A stretch of 64,000 nt of DNA from Dokdonella_A soli. Its GTDB lineage: Bacteria > Pseudomonadota > Gammaproteobacteria > Xanthomonadales > Rhodanobacteraceae. Within the stretch, counting starts at the first letter, position 1; the number at the start of each line of letters is the position of its first letter. Positions 8,125 to 17,073 of this stretch are shown piece after piece. The notes under the pieces were generated by a model. It was not told where the DNA came from and made no database searches. It worked only from the letters and a program-made list of their open reading frames with translations. Location: assembly GCF_039523175.1 (NCBI RefSeq), contig NZ_BAAAEU010000006.1, positions 248,001 to 312,000 of the forward strand, given 5' to 3'. The position numbers and the translations under genes are program-made.

Positions 8125-10287
8125 TCAACGCAGCCATTGCCACTGCACGCCGAGCATCACGGTGCGACCGGGCGCCGGCTCGAAGTAGCGGCCGTTGGCG
8201 TCGTTGACGATCACCGAGCCGGCGTACTGGCGATCGAACAGGTTGTCGAGCCGCGCGAACGCGCGCAGCCGTCCGGACGCCAGCGCGAACCCGTAGCCGA
8301 CATCGACGCCGGTGACGAAATACGAGGGCGCCGCGTCGCTGCCGAGGTCGTTGATTGGCACGGCGCTCACGTAGTCGCCCTGCAGCGCGGCACGCCAGCC
8401 GAGGTCGCCACCCCAGTGCAGCGCAGCGTGCAGGTCGGTTTTCGGAATGCCCGGAATACGCGTGCCGGCCGCGACCGGTGTATTCGGCTTCGTGCAGGTC
8501 GGACTCGCGCCGCAGGCCAGGAACGGCGAGCGGAACGTCGCGTCGAGCCAGGTCCAGGCGAACTGCAGCTTCCAGTCGTCGCTGAAGCGCCATGACAAGG
8601 CCGCCTCGGCGCCGTCGCGGCGCGCCTTGCCGATGTTCTGATAGGTGGTGCGGCCGCCGGCACTGGTTGCGACCGCCAGCTCGTTGCGCGTGTCGGCGCG
8701 GAACACCGCGAGCGTCGCCTCGACGGCGCTCGCCGGACGCAGCTTGATGCCGAGCTCGGCATTGCGGCTGCGCGCGGGCGCCAGATCGAACGCGAGCCCG
8801 GCGCCGCCATTGGCACGGTAGGCGAGCTCGTTGAAGGTCGACGTCTCGAAGCCCCGGCCCCAGGATGCGTACAGGTTCGCCCAGTCCGCCGCACGCCAGA
8901 GCAGGCCGGCAACCGGTGTGGTCGCGCCGTAATCGACGCGGCCGCTGTCGTTGGGGTTCTTCGCGGTCACGTAGTGGTCGACCGAATCGAACTTCACCTG
9001 GCTGTGGCGCAGGCCCGCGGTCAGCGACCACGCGTCGGCGAACTGCCAGGTCGCCTGCGCATACTGGTCGAAGTCGCGGACCGTATCGTCTTCGTTGCGA
9101 CGCAACGCGCCACGCACGCCGAGCGTGCTGCCGACGAAGTTCTCGTAGCCGCGCCGCAATTGCTGTTGGCGATCCCAGGCGAGTCCGGCCGCGATCTCGA
9201 ACGGCCGCCCGGCGAGGTCCCCGTGCCAGATCCAGCGCGCGTCCGCGCCGCCATAGTCGCTGCCGAGATCGACGACGCCGCCCGAGTGCAGCGGATTGGC
9301 CTGCGCGGTCACCGGCACTGCAAGGTACTGCGTGACATCGCGATGGCCGACGTAGCCGAGCATGCGCAGGCTGTTGCCGGCGCCGAGATCCTGCTCGTAG
9401 ATCGCGCCGCCCTGGCTCTGGTGCACGCTCTTGCGCGTGTTGAACTGCGCGGCGACAGGCGCCTGGGTCGGATCGGCAATGAACTGCGCATGGGTCAGGC
9501 CGAGCGGATCCTGCGCGCCGGGCAGCGCCAGCGTGTTCGCGAGCAGGGTCAGCTTGCCGCCGCCGCCGATCTTCCAGCTCAGCCTTGCATTGCCGGAATC
9601 GCGTTTCGCGGCGCTGTGGTCGCGGTAGCCATCGGTCTCGAAATGGGTCACGTCAAGGTTGTAACCGAACCCGCCCGCGGTGCCGCGTGCGTTCGCGCTG
9701 GCGCGAACCGTGCCGTGGCTCGCACCGATCAGGCCGAGATCGACCTGTGACGGATCGCTGCCGTCGGCGGTAAAGAGCTGGATCACGCCGCCGGAGGAAT
9801 TGCCGTACAGCGCCGAGAACGGGCCGCGCAGCACCTCGATGCGCTCGGCCGAGTCGAGATTGAAGTGCGAGACCTGACCCTGCCCGTCCGGCATCGTCGC
9901 CGGGATGCCGTCGATGTACAGGCGCACGCCGCGCACGCCGAACGTCGATCGCGCGCCGAAGCCACGGATCGAGATCTGCTCGTCCTGCGCATAGTTCTGG
10001 CGGTCGCGCGCGAGCAGGCCCGGGATCGCGGAGAGATATTCGGAGGGATTCACGCCGAGCGTGTCGGGGTTGTCGTCGATGCGCACCGCGTCGATCGACG
10101 CGGCCACGTCAAATGCCGGCTGTTCGGTGCGCGTCGCGGTGACGACCACGGCCGGCAGGTCGGTGCCGCGCTCGGACGCGTCGGTCGCGCCGAGCGACGC
10201 GCACGCGCCCAGCGCCAAGGCGACGAGCACGGACCGGCCCGCTCCCGCGGTCGTTCCACGGGAGGTGTTCCGCTGCTTGCAGGGCAT
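8125..10287 (-). CDS. TonB-dependent outer-membrane receptor
   Basis: Outer-membrane protein of 720 residues with a long signal region, a TonB-box-like segment (PAVVVTATR) at about 46-54, a plug domain and a C-terminal beta-barrel. Plug motifs are QISIRGFGARSTFGVRGVRLYIDGIP, RIEVLRGPFSALYGNSSGGVIQ (each present across the plug, about residues 105-165). The barrel ends with an aromatic residue near the terminus (QWQWLR). The overall pattern resembles iron-type receptors of the YncD/FecA group, but no residue pattern fixes the ligand. It is transcribed alone; a fragment of a regulator gene lies directly upstream. Confidence 0.85.
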   Translation of the reverse strand: MPCKQRNTSRGTTAGAGRSVLVALALGACASLGATDASERGTDLPAVVVTATRTEQPAFDVAASIDAVRIDDNPDTLGVNPSEYLSAIPGLLARDRQNYAQDEQISIRGFGARSTFGVRGVRLYIDGIPATMPDGQGQVSHFNLDSAERIEVLRGPFSALYGNSSGGVIQLFTADGSDPSQVDLGLIGASHGTVRASANARGTAGGFGYNLDVTHFETDGYRDHSAAKRDSGNARLSWKIGGGGKLTLLANTLALPGAQDPLGLTHAQFIADPTQAPVAAQFNTRKSVHQSQGGAIYEQDLGAGNSLRMLGYVGHRDVTQYLAVPVTAQANPLHSGGVVDLGSDYGGADARWIWHGDLAGRPFEIAAGLAWDRQQQLRRGYENFVGSTLGVRGALRRNEDDTVRDFDQYAQATWQFADAWSLTAGLRHSQVKFDSVDHYVTAKNPNDSGRVDYGATTPVAGLLWRAADWANLYASWGRGFETSTFNELAYRANGGAGLAFDLAPARSRNAELGIKLRPASAVEATLAVFRADTRNELAVATSAGGRTTYQNIGKARRDGAEAALSWRFSDDWKLQFAWTWLDATFRSPFLACGASPTCTKPNTPVAAGTRIPGIPKTDLHAALHWGGDLGWRAALQGDYVSAVPINDLGSDAAPSYFVTGVDVGYGFALASGRLRAFARLDNLFDRQYAGSVIVNDANGRYFEPAPGRTVMLGVQWQWLR

Positions 10288-10323
10288 GGCTACTCGGCGA
10301 GTGGGATCTGAGGCTTGCGGATC

Positions 10324-10449
10324 TTACGGCACAAACGTATTGCGGCTGACGCCGAGCGCGTCGGCGGTGTGCGTGATGTGCCAGCGGTTGCGCTCGAGCT
10401 CGGGTCGGCGTGCGCGGAGCGCATGCGCTGTATTCCTCAGCGCTTTACG
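10324..10449 (-). pseudogene. Remnant of a Fis-type helix-turn-helix regulator
   Basis: On the minus strand, reading to TAA at 10324-10326, the frame gives RPELERNRWHITHTADALGV followed by SRNTFVP and stop. This matches the C-terminal Fis-type HTH of sigma54-dependent activators (pattern ELERNxWxxxxTAxALGVSRNTLYRKL) up to the recognition helix, then is cut off. There is no start codon or upstream domain: the frame runs straight into the 3' end of msrB. It is therefore a broken leftover, probably of a regulator of the adjacent TonB receptor. The function is inference. Confidence 0.6.
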
Positions 10450-10906
10450 AGCCGCCGGTTCCGGCAAATTCCAGCGCCGCCCCGTTCATGCAGTAGCGGT
10501 TGCCGGTCGGCGGCGGCCCGTCCGGGAACACGTGGCCGAGATGGCTATCGCAGCGCGCGCAGCGGATCTCGGTGCGCAGCATGCCGTGGCTGGTGTCACG
10601 GATCTCGCGCACATGGGCCGGATCGAACGGGGTGAAGAAGCTCGGCCAGCCGGTGCCGGAATCGAACTTGGCGCCGGAACGAAACAGCGGCAGCCCGCAC
10701 AGGCGACATGCGAACACGCCCTCGCCATGCTCGTCGAGCAGACCGCCACAGAATGGGCGTTCGGTACCGTGATCGATCATCACGCGACGCTCTTCCGGCG
10801 TGAGGCGCGCAGCCAGGCGATCGCGTTCCTCGGTCGTCAGCGGGGTGAGGTCGTAGCCGGATGTGGAGAGGTGCGACGCACGATCCGTTGTGGACGGGTT
10901 GTTCAT
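10445..10906 (-). CDS. msrB: Peptide methionine-R-sulfoxide reductase MsrB
   Basis: Cytoplasmic repair enzyme of 153 residues that reduces methionine-R-sulfoxide. The SelR domain is complete: ERPFCGGLLDEHGEGVFACRLCG and the second CxxC in CARCDSHLGHVF supply the zinc-binding cysteines, SGTGWPSFF is the substrate loop, and RYCMNGAALEF carries the catalytic cysteine. ATG 10906 is chosen because an AAGGAAA ribosome-binding site lies just upstream; a longer start at 10945 has none. It lies on the same strand as msrA, separated by about 110 bp containing a REP copy, so both sulfoxide stereoisomers are covered by neighbouring genes. Confidence 0.95.
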   Translation of the reverse strand: MNNPSTTDRASHLSTSGYDLTPLTTEERDRLAARLTPEERRVMIDHGTERPFCGGLLDEHGEGVFACRLCGLPLFRSGAKFDSGTGWPSFFTPFDPAHVREIRDTSHGMLRTEIRCARCDSHLGHVFPDGPPPTGNRYCMNGAALEFAGTGGS

Positions 10907-10983
10907 CGGCGTATTTCCTTTTGAGCGTTGGTCGCCGGGGTTCACTGCGCTCTCCCCGGCCTGCGAGGTCCGCGAAGATCAGG

Positions 10984-11008
10984 GCATCGCGGCTAAAGCC
11001 GCTCCTAC
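10984..11008. repeat. Single REP-type repeat
   Basis: One copy of GCATCGCGGCTAAAGCCGCT plus CCTAC, the same palindrome family as the pair at 8012-8093 with a one-base loop change. It lies between msrA and msrB and may influence processing of a shared transcript. Confidence 0.75.
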
Positions 11009-11017
11009 GGGCGACGA

Positions 11018-11656
11018 TCAGGCCTTCTGCTTGAGGATCTCGCCGAACTGCTTGCGCAACTTCGCGACCTTCGGCGCCGCGACCGCGGCGATGTACGGCT
11101 GCTCGGGGTGCAATGCCGCGTAGTTCTGGTGGTAGCGCTCGGCGTCGTGGAAGGCCTCGAGCGGCACGACCCCGGTCGCGATCGGCGCGTCGAACACCTT
11201 CGCCGCGTCGAGCTGGTGGATATAGGCCGCGGCGATCTCGCGCTGCGCAGCGTCCGCATGGAAGATCGCCGAGCGGTACTGGCGGCCTCGGTCGGCGCCC
11301 TGGCGGTCGACCTGGGTCGGATCGTGCGCGACCGCGAAGAAGACCTTGAGCAGTTGGCCATAGCTGATCCTGTGCGGATCGAAGCGGATCGCGATCGCCT
11401 CGGCGTGGTCGGTGCCGCCGCTGCAGACCTGCTCGTAGGTCGCGTTGTCGGCGCTGTCACCGCTGTAGCCGGAGGTCACGCCGAGCACGCCATCGAGTTC
11501 GCGGAACACGGCCTCGGTGCACCAGAAACATCCGCCCGCCAGCACCGCGGTCTGTTCATGCACGGTCGCGGCGGCCGCCGGATCGAACGCGGGATCGGGA
11601 AAATGCGAACGCTCGATGGCGAGGCTGGCACCGGGGATGTCGCAAACGGCAGTCAT
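11018..11656 (-). CDS. msrA: Peptide methionine-S-sulfoxide reductase MsrA
   Basis: Enzyme of 212 residues that reduces methionine-S-sulfoxide with thioredoxin. The active-site motif GGCFWCTEAVF places the catalytic cysteine at about residue 43. SGYSGDSADNATYEQVCSGGTDHAEAI and the late HDAERYHQNYAALHPEQPYI block are typical MsrA segments. The start at ATG 11656 is preceded by AGAAGGAG at good spacing; the longer frame to 11707 lacks this. It is placed just upstream of msrB on the same strand. No signal peptide is visible, so the enzyme acts in the cytoplasm. Confidence 0.95.
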   Translation of the reverse strand: MTAVCDIPGASLAIERSHFPDPAFDPAAAATVHEQTAVLAGGCFWCTEAVFRELDGVLGVTSGYSGDSADNATYEQVCSGGTDHAEAIAIRFDPHRISYGQLLKVFFAVAHDPTQVDRQGADRGRQYRSAIFHADAAQREIAAAYIHQLDAAKVFDAPIATGVVPLEAFHDAERYHQNYAALHPEQPYIAAVAAPKVAKLRKQFGEILKQKA

Positions 11657-11838
11657 GGTGGGCTCCTTCTGGCGGGCGGCGGATCGCGCGGTGCGCGTTT
11701 CCGGCACGTATCGGACAGGCGGTCCGGGAATGTTCTTTCAGATGGCGGTCGCCGGCGCCGACGCAAGGGCGACCGGCATGCGGAACCTGCCGCGCGCCGC
11801 GCCCGTCCAATCCTGCCCGCGAGCGGCATGCAATGCAT

Positions 11839-11854
11839 GTAAAGATGCGTTTAC
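11839..11854. promoter_or_regulatory. Possible operator upstream of the efflux operon
   Basis: A short inverted repeat GTAAA-gatgcg-TTTAC lies in the 286-bp gap between the divergent msrA and the RND adaptor gene. TetR-type operators of efflux pumps often look like this, but no regulator gene is adjacent, so the assignment is weak. The rest of this gap shows no gene. Confidence 0.25.
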
Positions 11855-11942
11855 GCGCCGGAAACTCCGCCGTATATGCGCTGCTGCTAGCCTTCGCAGG
11901 CTGCCGCGGATGCGGCTGTCGTCTCGATCGAAGGAAGTTCTC

Positions 11943-13154
11943 ATGTCGCGCTGGAAACTCGCGCTCGCGGTTGTCGCTGTGGTGATCCTCGCAATCCTGG
12001 GCTGGCGCCTGCTGCAACAGGCACCACAAGCCGGCGGTGGCAAACCCGGCGGTGCGGGAACCGATACGCCGATTCCGGTCACCGTAGTGCCCGCCGCCAC
12101 CCAGGATGTACCGGTTTACCTGACCGCGCTCGGCACCGTGCAGGCGCTGAACACGGTCACCGTGAACGCGCAGGTCAGCGGCCAGCTCAAGGCGATCCAC
12201 TTCGCCGAGGGGCAGGAGATCCGGCAGGGCGACCTGATCGCGGAGATCGATCCGCGCACGTTCCAGGCTGCGCTCGAGCAGGCCGAAGCCAAGAAGAAGC
12301 AGGATGCGGCCCAGCTCGTCGCCTCCAGAAGCACGCTCGCGCGCTTCGAGGAGTTGATGAAGAGGAACTTCGTTTCCGGGCAGGATCTGGAAAACCAGCG
12401 CCAGACCGTGCGCCAGCAGGAAGCGCTGGTCGCCGCCGACGAGGCCGCCGCGTCGAACGCGCGCACCCAACTGGGATACACCCGGATCGTGGCGCCAATC
12501 ACCGGCGTCGCCGGCATCCGCCAGATCGACGTCGGCAACCTCGTGCAGGCGAACGGCGGCACCGGCATCGTCGTGCTGACCCAGGTGCATCCGATCAACG
12601 TGATCTTCACGCTGCCGCAGCAGAACCTCGGCGACGTGCGCACCGCGAATTCCGACCCGTTGCCGGTGACCGCGCTGAACCGCGCCGACAGCCACGCGAT
12701 CGCGCAGGGCGTGCTCAAGGTCATCGACAACACGATCGACACGCAGACCGGCACGTTCAAGCTGAAGAGCGAATTTTCGAATGAGAAATCCGAACTCTGG
12801 CCCGGCCAGTTCGTCAACGTGAAGCTGCAGACGAAGACCGTGCATGGCGGCCTGGTGATTCCGGTGCAGGCGGTGCAACGCGGCCCGGATTCGAGCTACG
12901 TCTATCTGCTGCAGGGCGACAGCACGGTCGCGATGCAGACCATCGAGACCGGCGGCGACGCCGGCGACGGCGGCATGCTGGTCGCATCGGGCCTGAAAGC
13001 CGGCGACAAGGTCGTCACCGAAGGCCAGTTCCGTCTCAAGCCCGGCGCCAAGGTGCTGCCGCTCGCGCCGGGCGAGAACGCACCGGCGCTGACCGCAGAG
13101 GAACTGAAGAAGGCGGCGACGCCCGGCAAGGGCGGCGCTCGCCGCGGCGGGTGA
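11943..13154 (+). CDS. RND efflux periplasmic adaptor (MdtA-like)
   Basis: Membrane-fusion protein of 403 residues that links an inner-membrane RND pump to an outer-membrane channel. ATG 11943 is preceded by GAAGGAAG and begins a single N-terminal anchor (LALAVVAVVILAILGWRLL). A barrel-sandwich (lipoyl-like) half motif GTVQALNTVTVNAQVSGQLK begins at about residue 65, a helical hairpin of about 60 residues follows (EQAEAKKKQDAAQLVASRS onward), and the second half begins near TRIVAPITGVAGIRQIDVGN. The C-terminal beta domains include LWPGQFVNVKL and a basic Gly-rich tail. It is the first gene of a three-gene set with two different RND pumps, as in mdtABC. No outer-membrane TolC-type gene is present in the window. 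Confidence 0.9.
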   Translation: MSRWKLALAVVAVVILAILGWRLLQQAPQAGGGKPGGAGTDTPIPVTVVPAATQDVPVYLTALGTVQALNTVTVNAQVSGQLKAIHFAEGQEIRQGDLIAEIDPRTFQAALEQAEAKKKQDAAQLVASRSTLARFEELMKRNFVSGQDLENQRQTVRQQEALVAADEAAASNARTQLGYTRIVAPITGVAGIRQIDVGNLVQANGGTGIVVLTQVHPINVIFTLPQQNLGDVRTANSDPLPVTALNRADSHAIAQGVLKVIDNTIDTQTGTFKLKSEFSNEKSELWPGQFVNVKLQTKTVHGGLVIPVQAVQRGPDSSYVYLLQGDSTVAMQTIETGGDAGDGGMLVASGLKAGDKVVTEGQFRLKPGAKVLPLAPGENAPALTAEELKKAATPGKGGARRGG

Positions 13155-13219
13155 CACGGTGCGTCTCGGATTCCCGACCTGTAGTCCGCGGCGCCCGATT
13201 GCGTCGGCGGTGTTTCGAG

Positions 13220-13403
13220 CCCTCTCCTCCAAGCTTGCTTGGGGGGAGAGGGTTGGGAGAGGGGGCGAGGCCACGCGCCGGCGTAGCGCCACATCTTTCG
13301 CGAAGAGCAAGGGCTTTCACACACTGCGATCCCTTGCTTCGCATGCAGCCCCGCCCCCTCACCCCACCCTCTCCCCCAACGATGAGGCCGTCGGGGGAGA
13401 GGG
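13220..13403. repeat. Bipartite CCCTCTCC palindromic element (13.2 kb copy)
   Basis: Two hairpins with CCCTCTCC...GGAGAGGG arms stand at 13220-13252 and 13367-13403, with about 115 bases between them. The stretch fills most of the 297-bp gap between the adaptor and first pump gene. The same two-hairpin layout recurs at 16795, 20224, 39674 and 50655. The interior here differs from the other copies. Confidence 0.8.
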
Positions 13404-13451
13404 AGCACGGTAGCCGCTTTCCCCAATCCCGAATCCCTAATCCTCGCTCCC

Positions 13452-16400
13452 ATGGGCTTCTCCTCGATCTTCATCCGCCGCCCGATCGCGACCTCGCTGC
13501 TGATGGCCGCGGTGCTGCTGCTCGGCATCCTCGGCTACCGCATGTTGCCGGTATCGGCCTTGCCCGACATCGAAGCGCCGAGCCTGCAGGTAACCACGCA
13601 GTATCCAGGTGCGAGCGCCTCGACGATGGCGGTGCTGGTGACCACGCCGCTGGAACGCCAGTTCGGCCAGATCTCCGGCCTGACGATGATGACCTCGGAT
13701 TCGTCGGCCGGCCTGTCGACGATCAACCTGACCTTCGCGATCGGCCGCGACATCGACGCGGCCGCGCAGGACGTGCAGTCCGCGATCAACGCCGCGCGCG
13801 GCACGCTGCCCGGCAGCCTGCCGTACCCGCCGGTCTACAACAAGGTCAATCCGGCCGACGCGCCGGTGCTGACCCTGATGCTGACCTCGGACACCCTGCC
13901 GCTGCGCGAGGTGACCAATTACGCCGATTCGATCCTCGCGCAGAAGCTCTCGCAGATTTCCGGCGTCGGCCAGGTCTCGATCGCCGGCAACGTGCGCCCG
14001 GCCGTGCGCGTGCAGGTGAACCCGGCCGCGCTGGCCAACCTCGGGCTCACGATGGAGGACGTGCGCAGTGCGCTGACCGGCGCCAACGTGAACGCGCCGA
14101 AGGGCCAGATCAACGGCGCGCAGCAGTCCTTCAGCATCGGCGCCAACGACCAGCTCGGCAACGCCGACGACTACCGCTCGACGATCATCAGCTACACGAA
14201 CAACGCGCCGGTGCGCCTCGCCGACATCGCGACGGTGATCGACGGCGTCGAGAACGACCAGCTCGCCGCGTGGGCGAACGGCAAGCCGGCGGTGCTGCTC
14301 GATGTGCGCCGCCAGCCCGAGGCGAACATCGTCGCGACCGTCGACAAGCTGAAGACGATCCTGCCGGAGCTGCGCGCAGTGCTGCCGGCCGGGGTCAAGC
14401 TCGAGGTGTTTTCCGACCGCACGGTGACGATCCGCGCCTCGGTCGCCGACGTGCAGTTCACGCTGATCCTGTCGATCCTGCTCGTGGTCGCGGTGATCTT
14501 CGTGTTCCTGCGCCGGCTCTGGGCGACCTTGATCCCGAGCATCGCGGTGCCGCTGTCGCTGCTCGGCACGTTCGGCGTGATGGCGTTCGCCGGCTTCTCG
14601 CTCGACAACCTGTCGCTGATGGCGCTCGCGGTCGCGACCGGCTTCGTCGTCGACGACGCGATCGTGATGATCGAGAACATCGTGCGCTATCTGGAAGGCG
14701 GTCGCGATGGCCGCGAGGCCGCCGAGATCGGTGCGAAGGAGATCGGCTTCACGGTGCTGTCGCTGACCGTCTCGCTGATCGCGGTGTTCCTGCCGCTGCT
14801 GCTGATGCCGGGCGTGGTCGGACGCCTGTTCCACGAGTTCGCCTGGGTGCTCTCGATCGCGGTCGCGATCTCGCTGCTGGTGTCGCTGACCCTGACGCCG
14901 ATGATGTGCGCGTACCTGCTCAAGCCCGGCGACGTCACGGTCGAAGGCGATGACGATCACGATCACACCGCGCACCGCGGGCCAATAGAAGATCATGGCG
15001 ATCTTCCTGCCCCCGCGCAGCGGGGGAAGGTGCCCGGAGGGCGGAAGGGGGAAGCGCCGAAGGCGCGCGGCTTCTATGCGCGCATGTTGGGCGGCTACGA
15101 GAAGAGCCTCGACTGGGTGTTCGCGCACCAGCCGCTGATCATGCTGATCGCGACCGCGGCGATCGCATTGACCGTGCTGCTCTACATCGTGATTCCGAAG
15201 GGCCTGCTGCCGGAACAGGACACGGGGCTGATCACCGCGGTGGTAGAGGCCGACCAGAACATCGCGTTTCCGGCGATGCAGCAACGCACCGAAGCCGCCG
15301 CGGCGGCGCTGCGCAAGGATCCCGCGGTCGCCGGCGTCGCCGCCTTCATCGGTGCCGGCTCGATCAACCCGACCTTGAGTCAGGGCCAGCTCAGCCTCGT
15401 GCTGAAACCGCGCGGCGAGCGCGATGGCCTCGGCGTGATCCTGCCGCGCCTGTATCACGCGGTCGCGGCGATTCCCGGCATCGCGCTGTACCTGAAGCCG
15501 GTGCAGGACGTCACGCTCGACACGCGCATCGCCGCGACCGAATACCAGTACTCACTGGAGAGCGTGGACACCAAGGCGCTCGGCGACGTCGCGGCGAAGA
15601 TGACGCAGAAGCTGCGCGAACGGCCGGAACTCGCAGACGTCGACAACAACCTCGCCGCGACCGGCCTGCAGTACAAGCTGACCATCGATCGCGACCAGGC
15701 GAGCCGCCTCGGCGTGCCGGTGCAGGCGATCGACGACACGCTCTACGACGCATTCGGCCAGCGCCAGATCTCGACGATCTTCACCGAGCTGAATCAGTTC
15801 CGCGTCGTGCTCGAGGTCGCGCCCGAATTCCGCACCCGCATCGACCTGCTCAACAAGCTGACCGTGCGCGGCGCCGGCAACGGAGCGCTGACCGGCAGCA
15901 ACGCCACCAGCTTCGGCACGCCGACCTCGAGCAACGCGGCAACGCCGAGCGGCATCGGTTCACAGGGCAACACCGGCATCCTGATCGGCGCCGGCGGCTC
16001 GATCCCGCTGGCCTCGGTCGCGACGGCCGAAGTCACCAACGCGCCGCTGGTGGTCAGCCACCAGAACCAGCTGCCCGCGGTCACGCTGTCGTTCAACACC
16101 GCGCCGGGTTACTCGCTGTCGCAGGCGGTCGCCGCGATCCACGCGGTCGAGGCCTCGACGCAGATGCCGCCGCAGGTGCGCGGCCAGTTCGTCGGCAAGG
16201 CCGCCGAGTTCTCCGCCTCGCAGACCAGCGAAGTGCTGCTGATCCTCGCCGCGCTGGTGGTGATCTACATCGTGCTCGGCGTGCTGTACGAGAGCTACAT
16301 CCATCCGCTCACGATCCTGTCGACCCTGCCGCCGGCCGGCGTCGGCGCGCTGCTCGCGCTGATGGTCTGCGGAATGAGCCTGTCGATCGACGGCATCATC

Positions 16401-16772
16401 GGCATCATCCTGCTGATCGGCATCGTCAAGAAGAACGCGATCATGATGATCGACTTCGCGATCGAGGCGCAGCGCAAGGGCATGGACGCGCACGCCGCGA
16501 TCCATCGCGCCTGCCTGTTGCGCTTCCGCCCGATCATGATGACTACCGCCGCCGCGCTGCTCAGCGCGCTGCCGCTCGCACTCGGCACCGGCATCGGCGC
16601 GGAGCTGCGCCGCCCGCTCGGCGTGTCGATCGTCGGCGGCCTGCTGCTGTCGCAGCTGGTCACGCTGTACACGACGCCGGTGATCTACCTGTACTTCGAG
16701 CGGTTTTCGGAGTGGGTGAAAGCCCGGCGCGAGGAGCGTGTGCGTGTACGTGCGCAGGAGCGGCCGGCGTGA
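13452..16772 (+). CDS. RND multidrug efflux pump subunit (MdtB-like), with repeat-derived insert
   Basis: Inner-membrane proton-driven exporter of 1106 residues, longer than the usual 1030-1050 for the HAE1 family. It starts IFIRRPIATSLLMAAVLLLG. The fourth transmembrane helix carries the paired acidic residues of the proton relay (GFVVDDAIVMIENIVRYLEGG), and the conserved GLLPEQDTG loop follows the central junction. The extra length comes from two places. About residues 497-535 form a His/Asp-rich and repeat-derived linker (see the repeat at 15003), and a Thr/Ser/Gly-rich insert lies near residues 812-840. Both fall where surface loops are expected. The gene probably works with the second RND gene as a hetero-oligomeric pump. 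Only palindromic elements lie between the three genes. Confidence 0.92.
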   Translation: MGFSSIFIRRPIATSLLMAAVLLLGILGYRMLPVSALPDIEAPSLQVTTQYPGASASTMAVLVTTPLERQFGQISGLTMMTSDSSAGLSTINLTFAIGRDIDAAAQDVQSAINAARGTLPGSLPYPPVYNKVNPADAPVLTLMLTSDTLPLREVTNYADSILAQKLSQISGVGQVSIAGNVRPAVRVQVNPAALANLGLTMEDVRSALTGANVNAPKGQINGAQQSFSIGANDQLGNADDYRSTIISYTNNAPVRLADIATVIDGVENDQLAAWANGKPAVLLDVRRQPEANIVATVDKLKTILPELRAVLPAGVKLEVFSDRTVTIRASVADVQFTLILSILLVVAVIFVFLRRLWATLIPSIAVPLSLLGTFGVMAFAGFSLDNLSLMALAVATGFVVDDAIVMIENIVRYLEGGRDGREAAEIGAKEIGFTVLSLTVSLIAVFLPLLLMPGVVGRLFHEFAWVLSIAVAISLLVSLTLTPMMCAYLLKPGDVTVEGDDDHDHTAHRGPIEDHGDLPAPAQRGKVPGGRKGEAPKARGFYARMLGGYEKSLDWVFAHQPLIMLIATAAIALTVLLYIVIPKGLLPEQDTGLITAVVEADQNIAFPAMQQRTEAAAAALRKDPAVAGVAAFIGAGSINPTLSQGQLSLVLKPRGERDGLGVILPRLYHAVAAIPGIALYLKPVQDVTLDTRIAATEYQYSLESVDTKALGDVAAKMTQKLRERPELADVDNNLAATGLQYKLTIDRDQASRLGVPVQAIDDTLYDAFGQRQISTIFTELNQFRVVLEVAPEFRTRIDLLNKLTVRGAGNGALTGSNATSFGTPTSSNAATPSGIGSQGNTGILIGAGGSIPLASVATAEVTNAPLVVSHQNQLPAVTLSFNTAPGYSLSQAVAAIHAVEASTQMPPQVRGQFVGKAAEFSASQTSEVLLILAALVVIYIVLGVLYESYIHPLTILSTLPPAGVGALLALMVCGMSLSIDGIIGIILLIGIVKKNAIMMIDFAIEAQRKGMDAHAAIHRACLLRFRPIMMTTAAALLSALPLALGTGIGAELRRPLGVSIVGGLLLSQLVTLYTTPVIYLYFERFSEWVKARREERVRVRAQERPA
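15003..15053. repeat. Dispersed palindromic repeat inserted in frame in the pump gene
   Basis: The sequence CTTCCTGCCCCCGCGCAGCG continues GGGGAAGG and then a GCCCGGAGGGCGG block. It forms a hairpin (CCCCC gcgcagc GGGGG) and resembles the intergenic 'CCCCGCGCAGCGGGGAAGGTGCCC' repeats I know from Xanthomonadales. Here it lies inside an open reading frame and is translated as LPAPAQRGKVPGGRKGEA, at about residues 517-534, between the two halves of the RND pump. Confidence 0.7.
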
Positions 16773-16794
16773 TCCTGCGAGCGCATGCGCGGAT

Positions 16795-17015
16795 AGCCCT
16801 CTCCCCCGAGCCTGCTCGGGGGAGAGGGTTGGGTGAGGGGGTCGCGGTCGGCGCGTTTACGCGATGCCTTGAATGGCATCGCGTGCGCGGACTGCGGGTG
16901 AGGCATGGATGCCGATCGGAAAGCACTCCATGGATGGCTGCTTGCGAGACGCCGAGCCCCCGCCCCCTCGCCCCAACCCTCTCCCCCAACGATGAAACTG
17001 TTGGGGGAGAGGGGG
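16795..17015. repeat. Left copy of 220-bp inverted repeat flanking the second RND gene
   Basis: This bipartite element fills most of the 301-bp gap before the second pump gene. It consists of a CCCTCTCC hairpin, a 130-base interior with its own perfect palindrome (GCGATGCCttgaatGGCATCGC, 16861-16882) and a second hairpin. Reverse-complemented, it aligns almost base for base with 20224-20443; I find about half a dozen mismatches and one single-base indel. I see no gene in the remaining bases of the gap. Confidence 0.9.
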
Positions 17016-17073
17016 TGACAGCGATGCTGCACCCCTCCTGCAATGAAGCCGCTCGGGGAGAGGAGGCGAACGC

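Noticed and set aside
13220..13403. Repeated hairpins considered as a CRISPR array
   Set aside because: Only two hairpins per site, unequal spacing, strongly self-complementary units and no cas genes; they are palindromic elements.
13437..15458. A 673-codon frame opposite the first RND pump
   Set aside because: Composition is dominated by Arg, His, Gln and Asp with no domain; the sense strand encodes a clear RND transporter.
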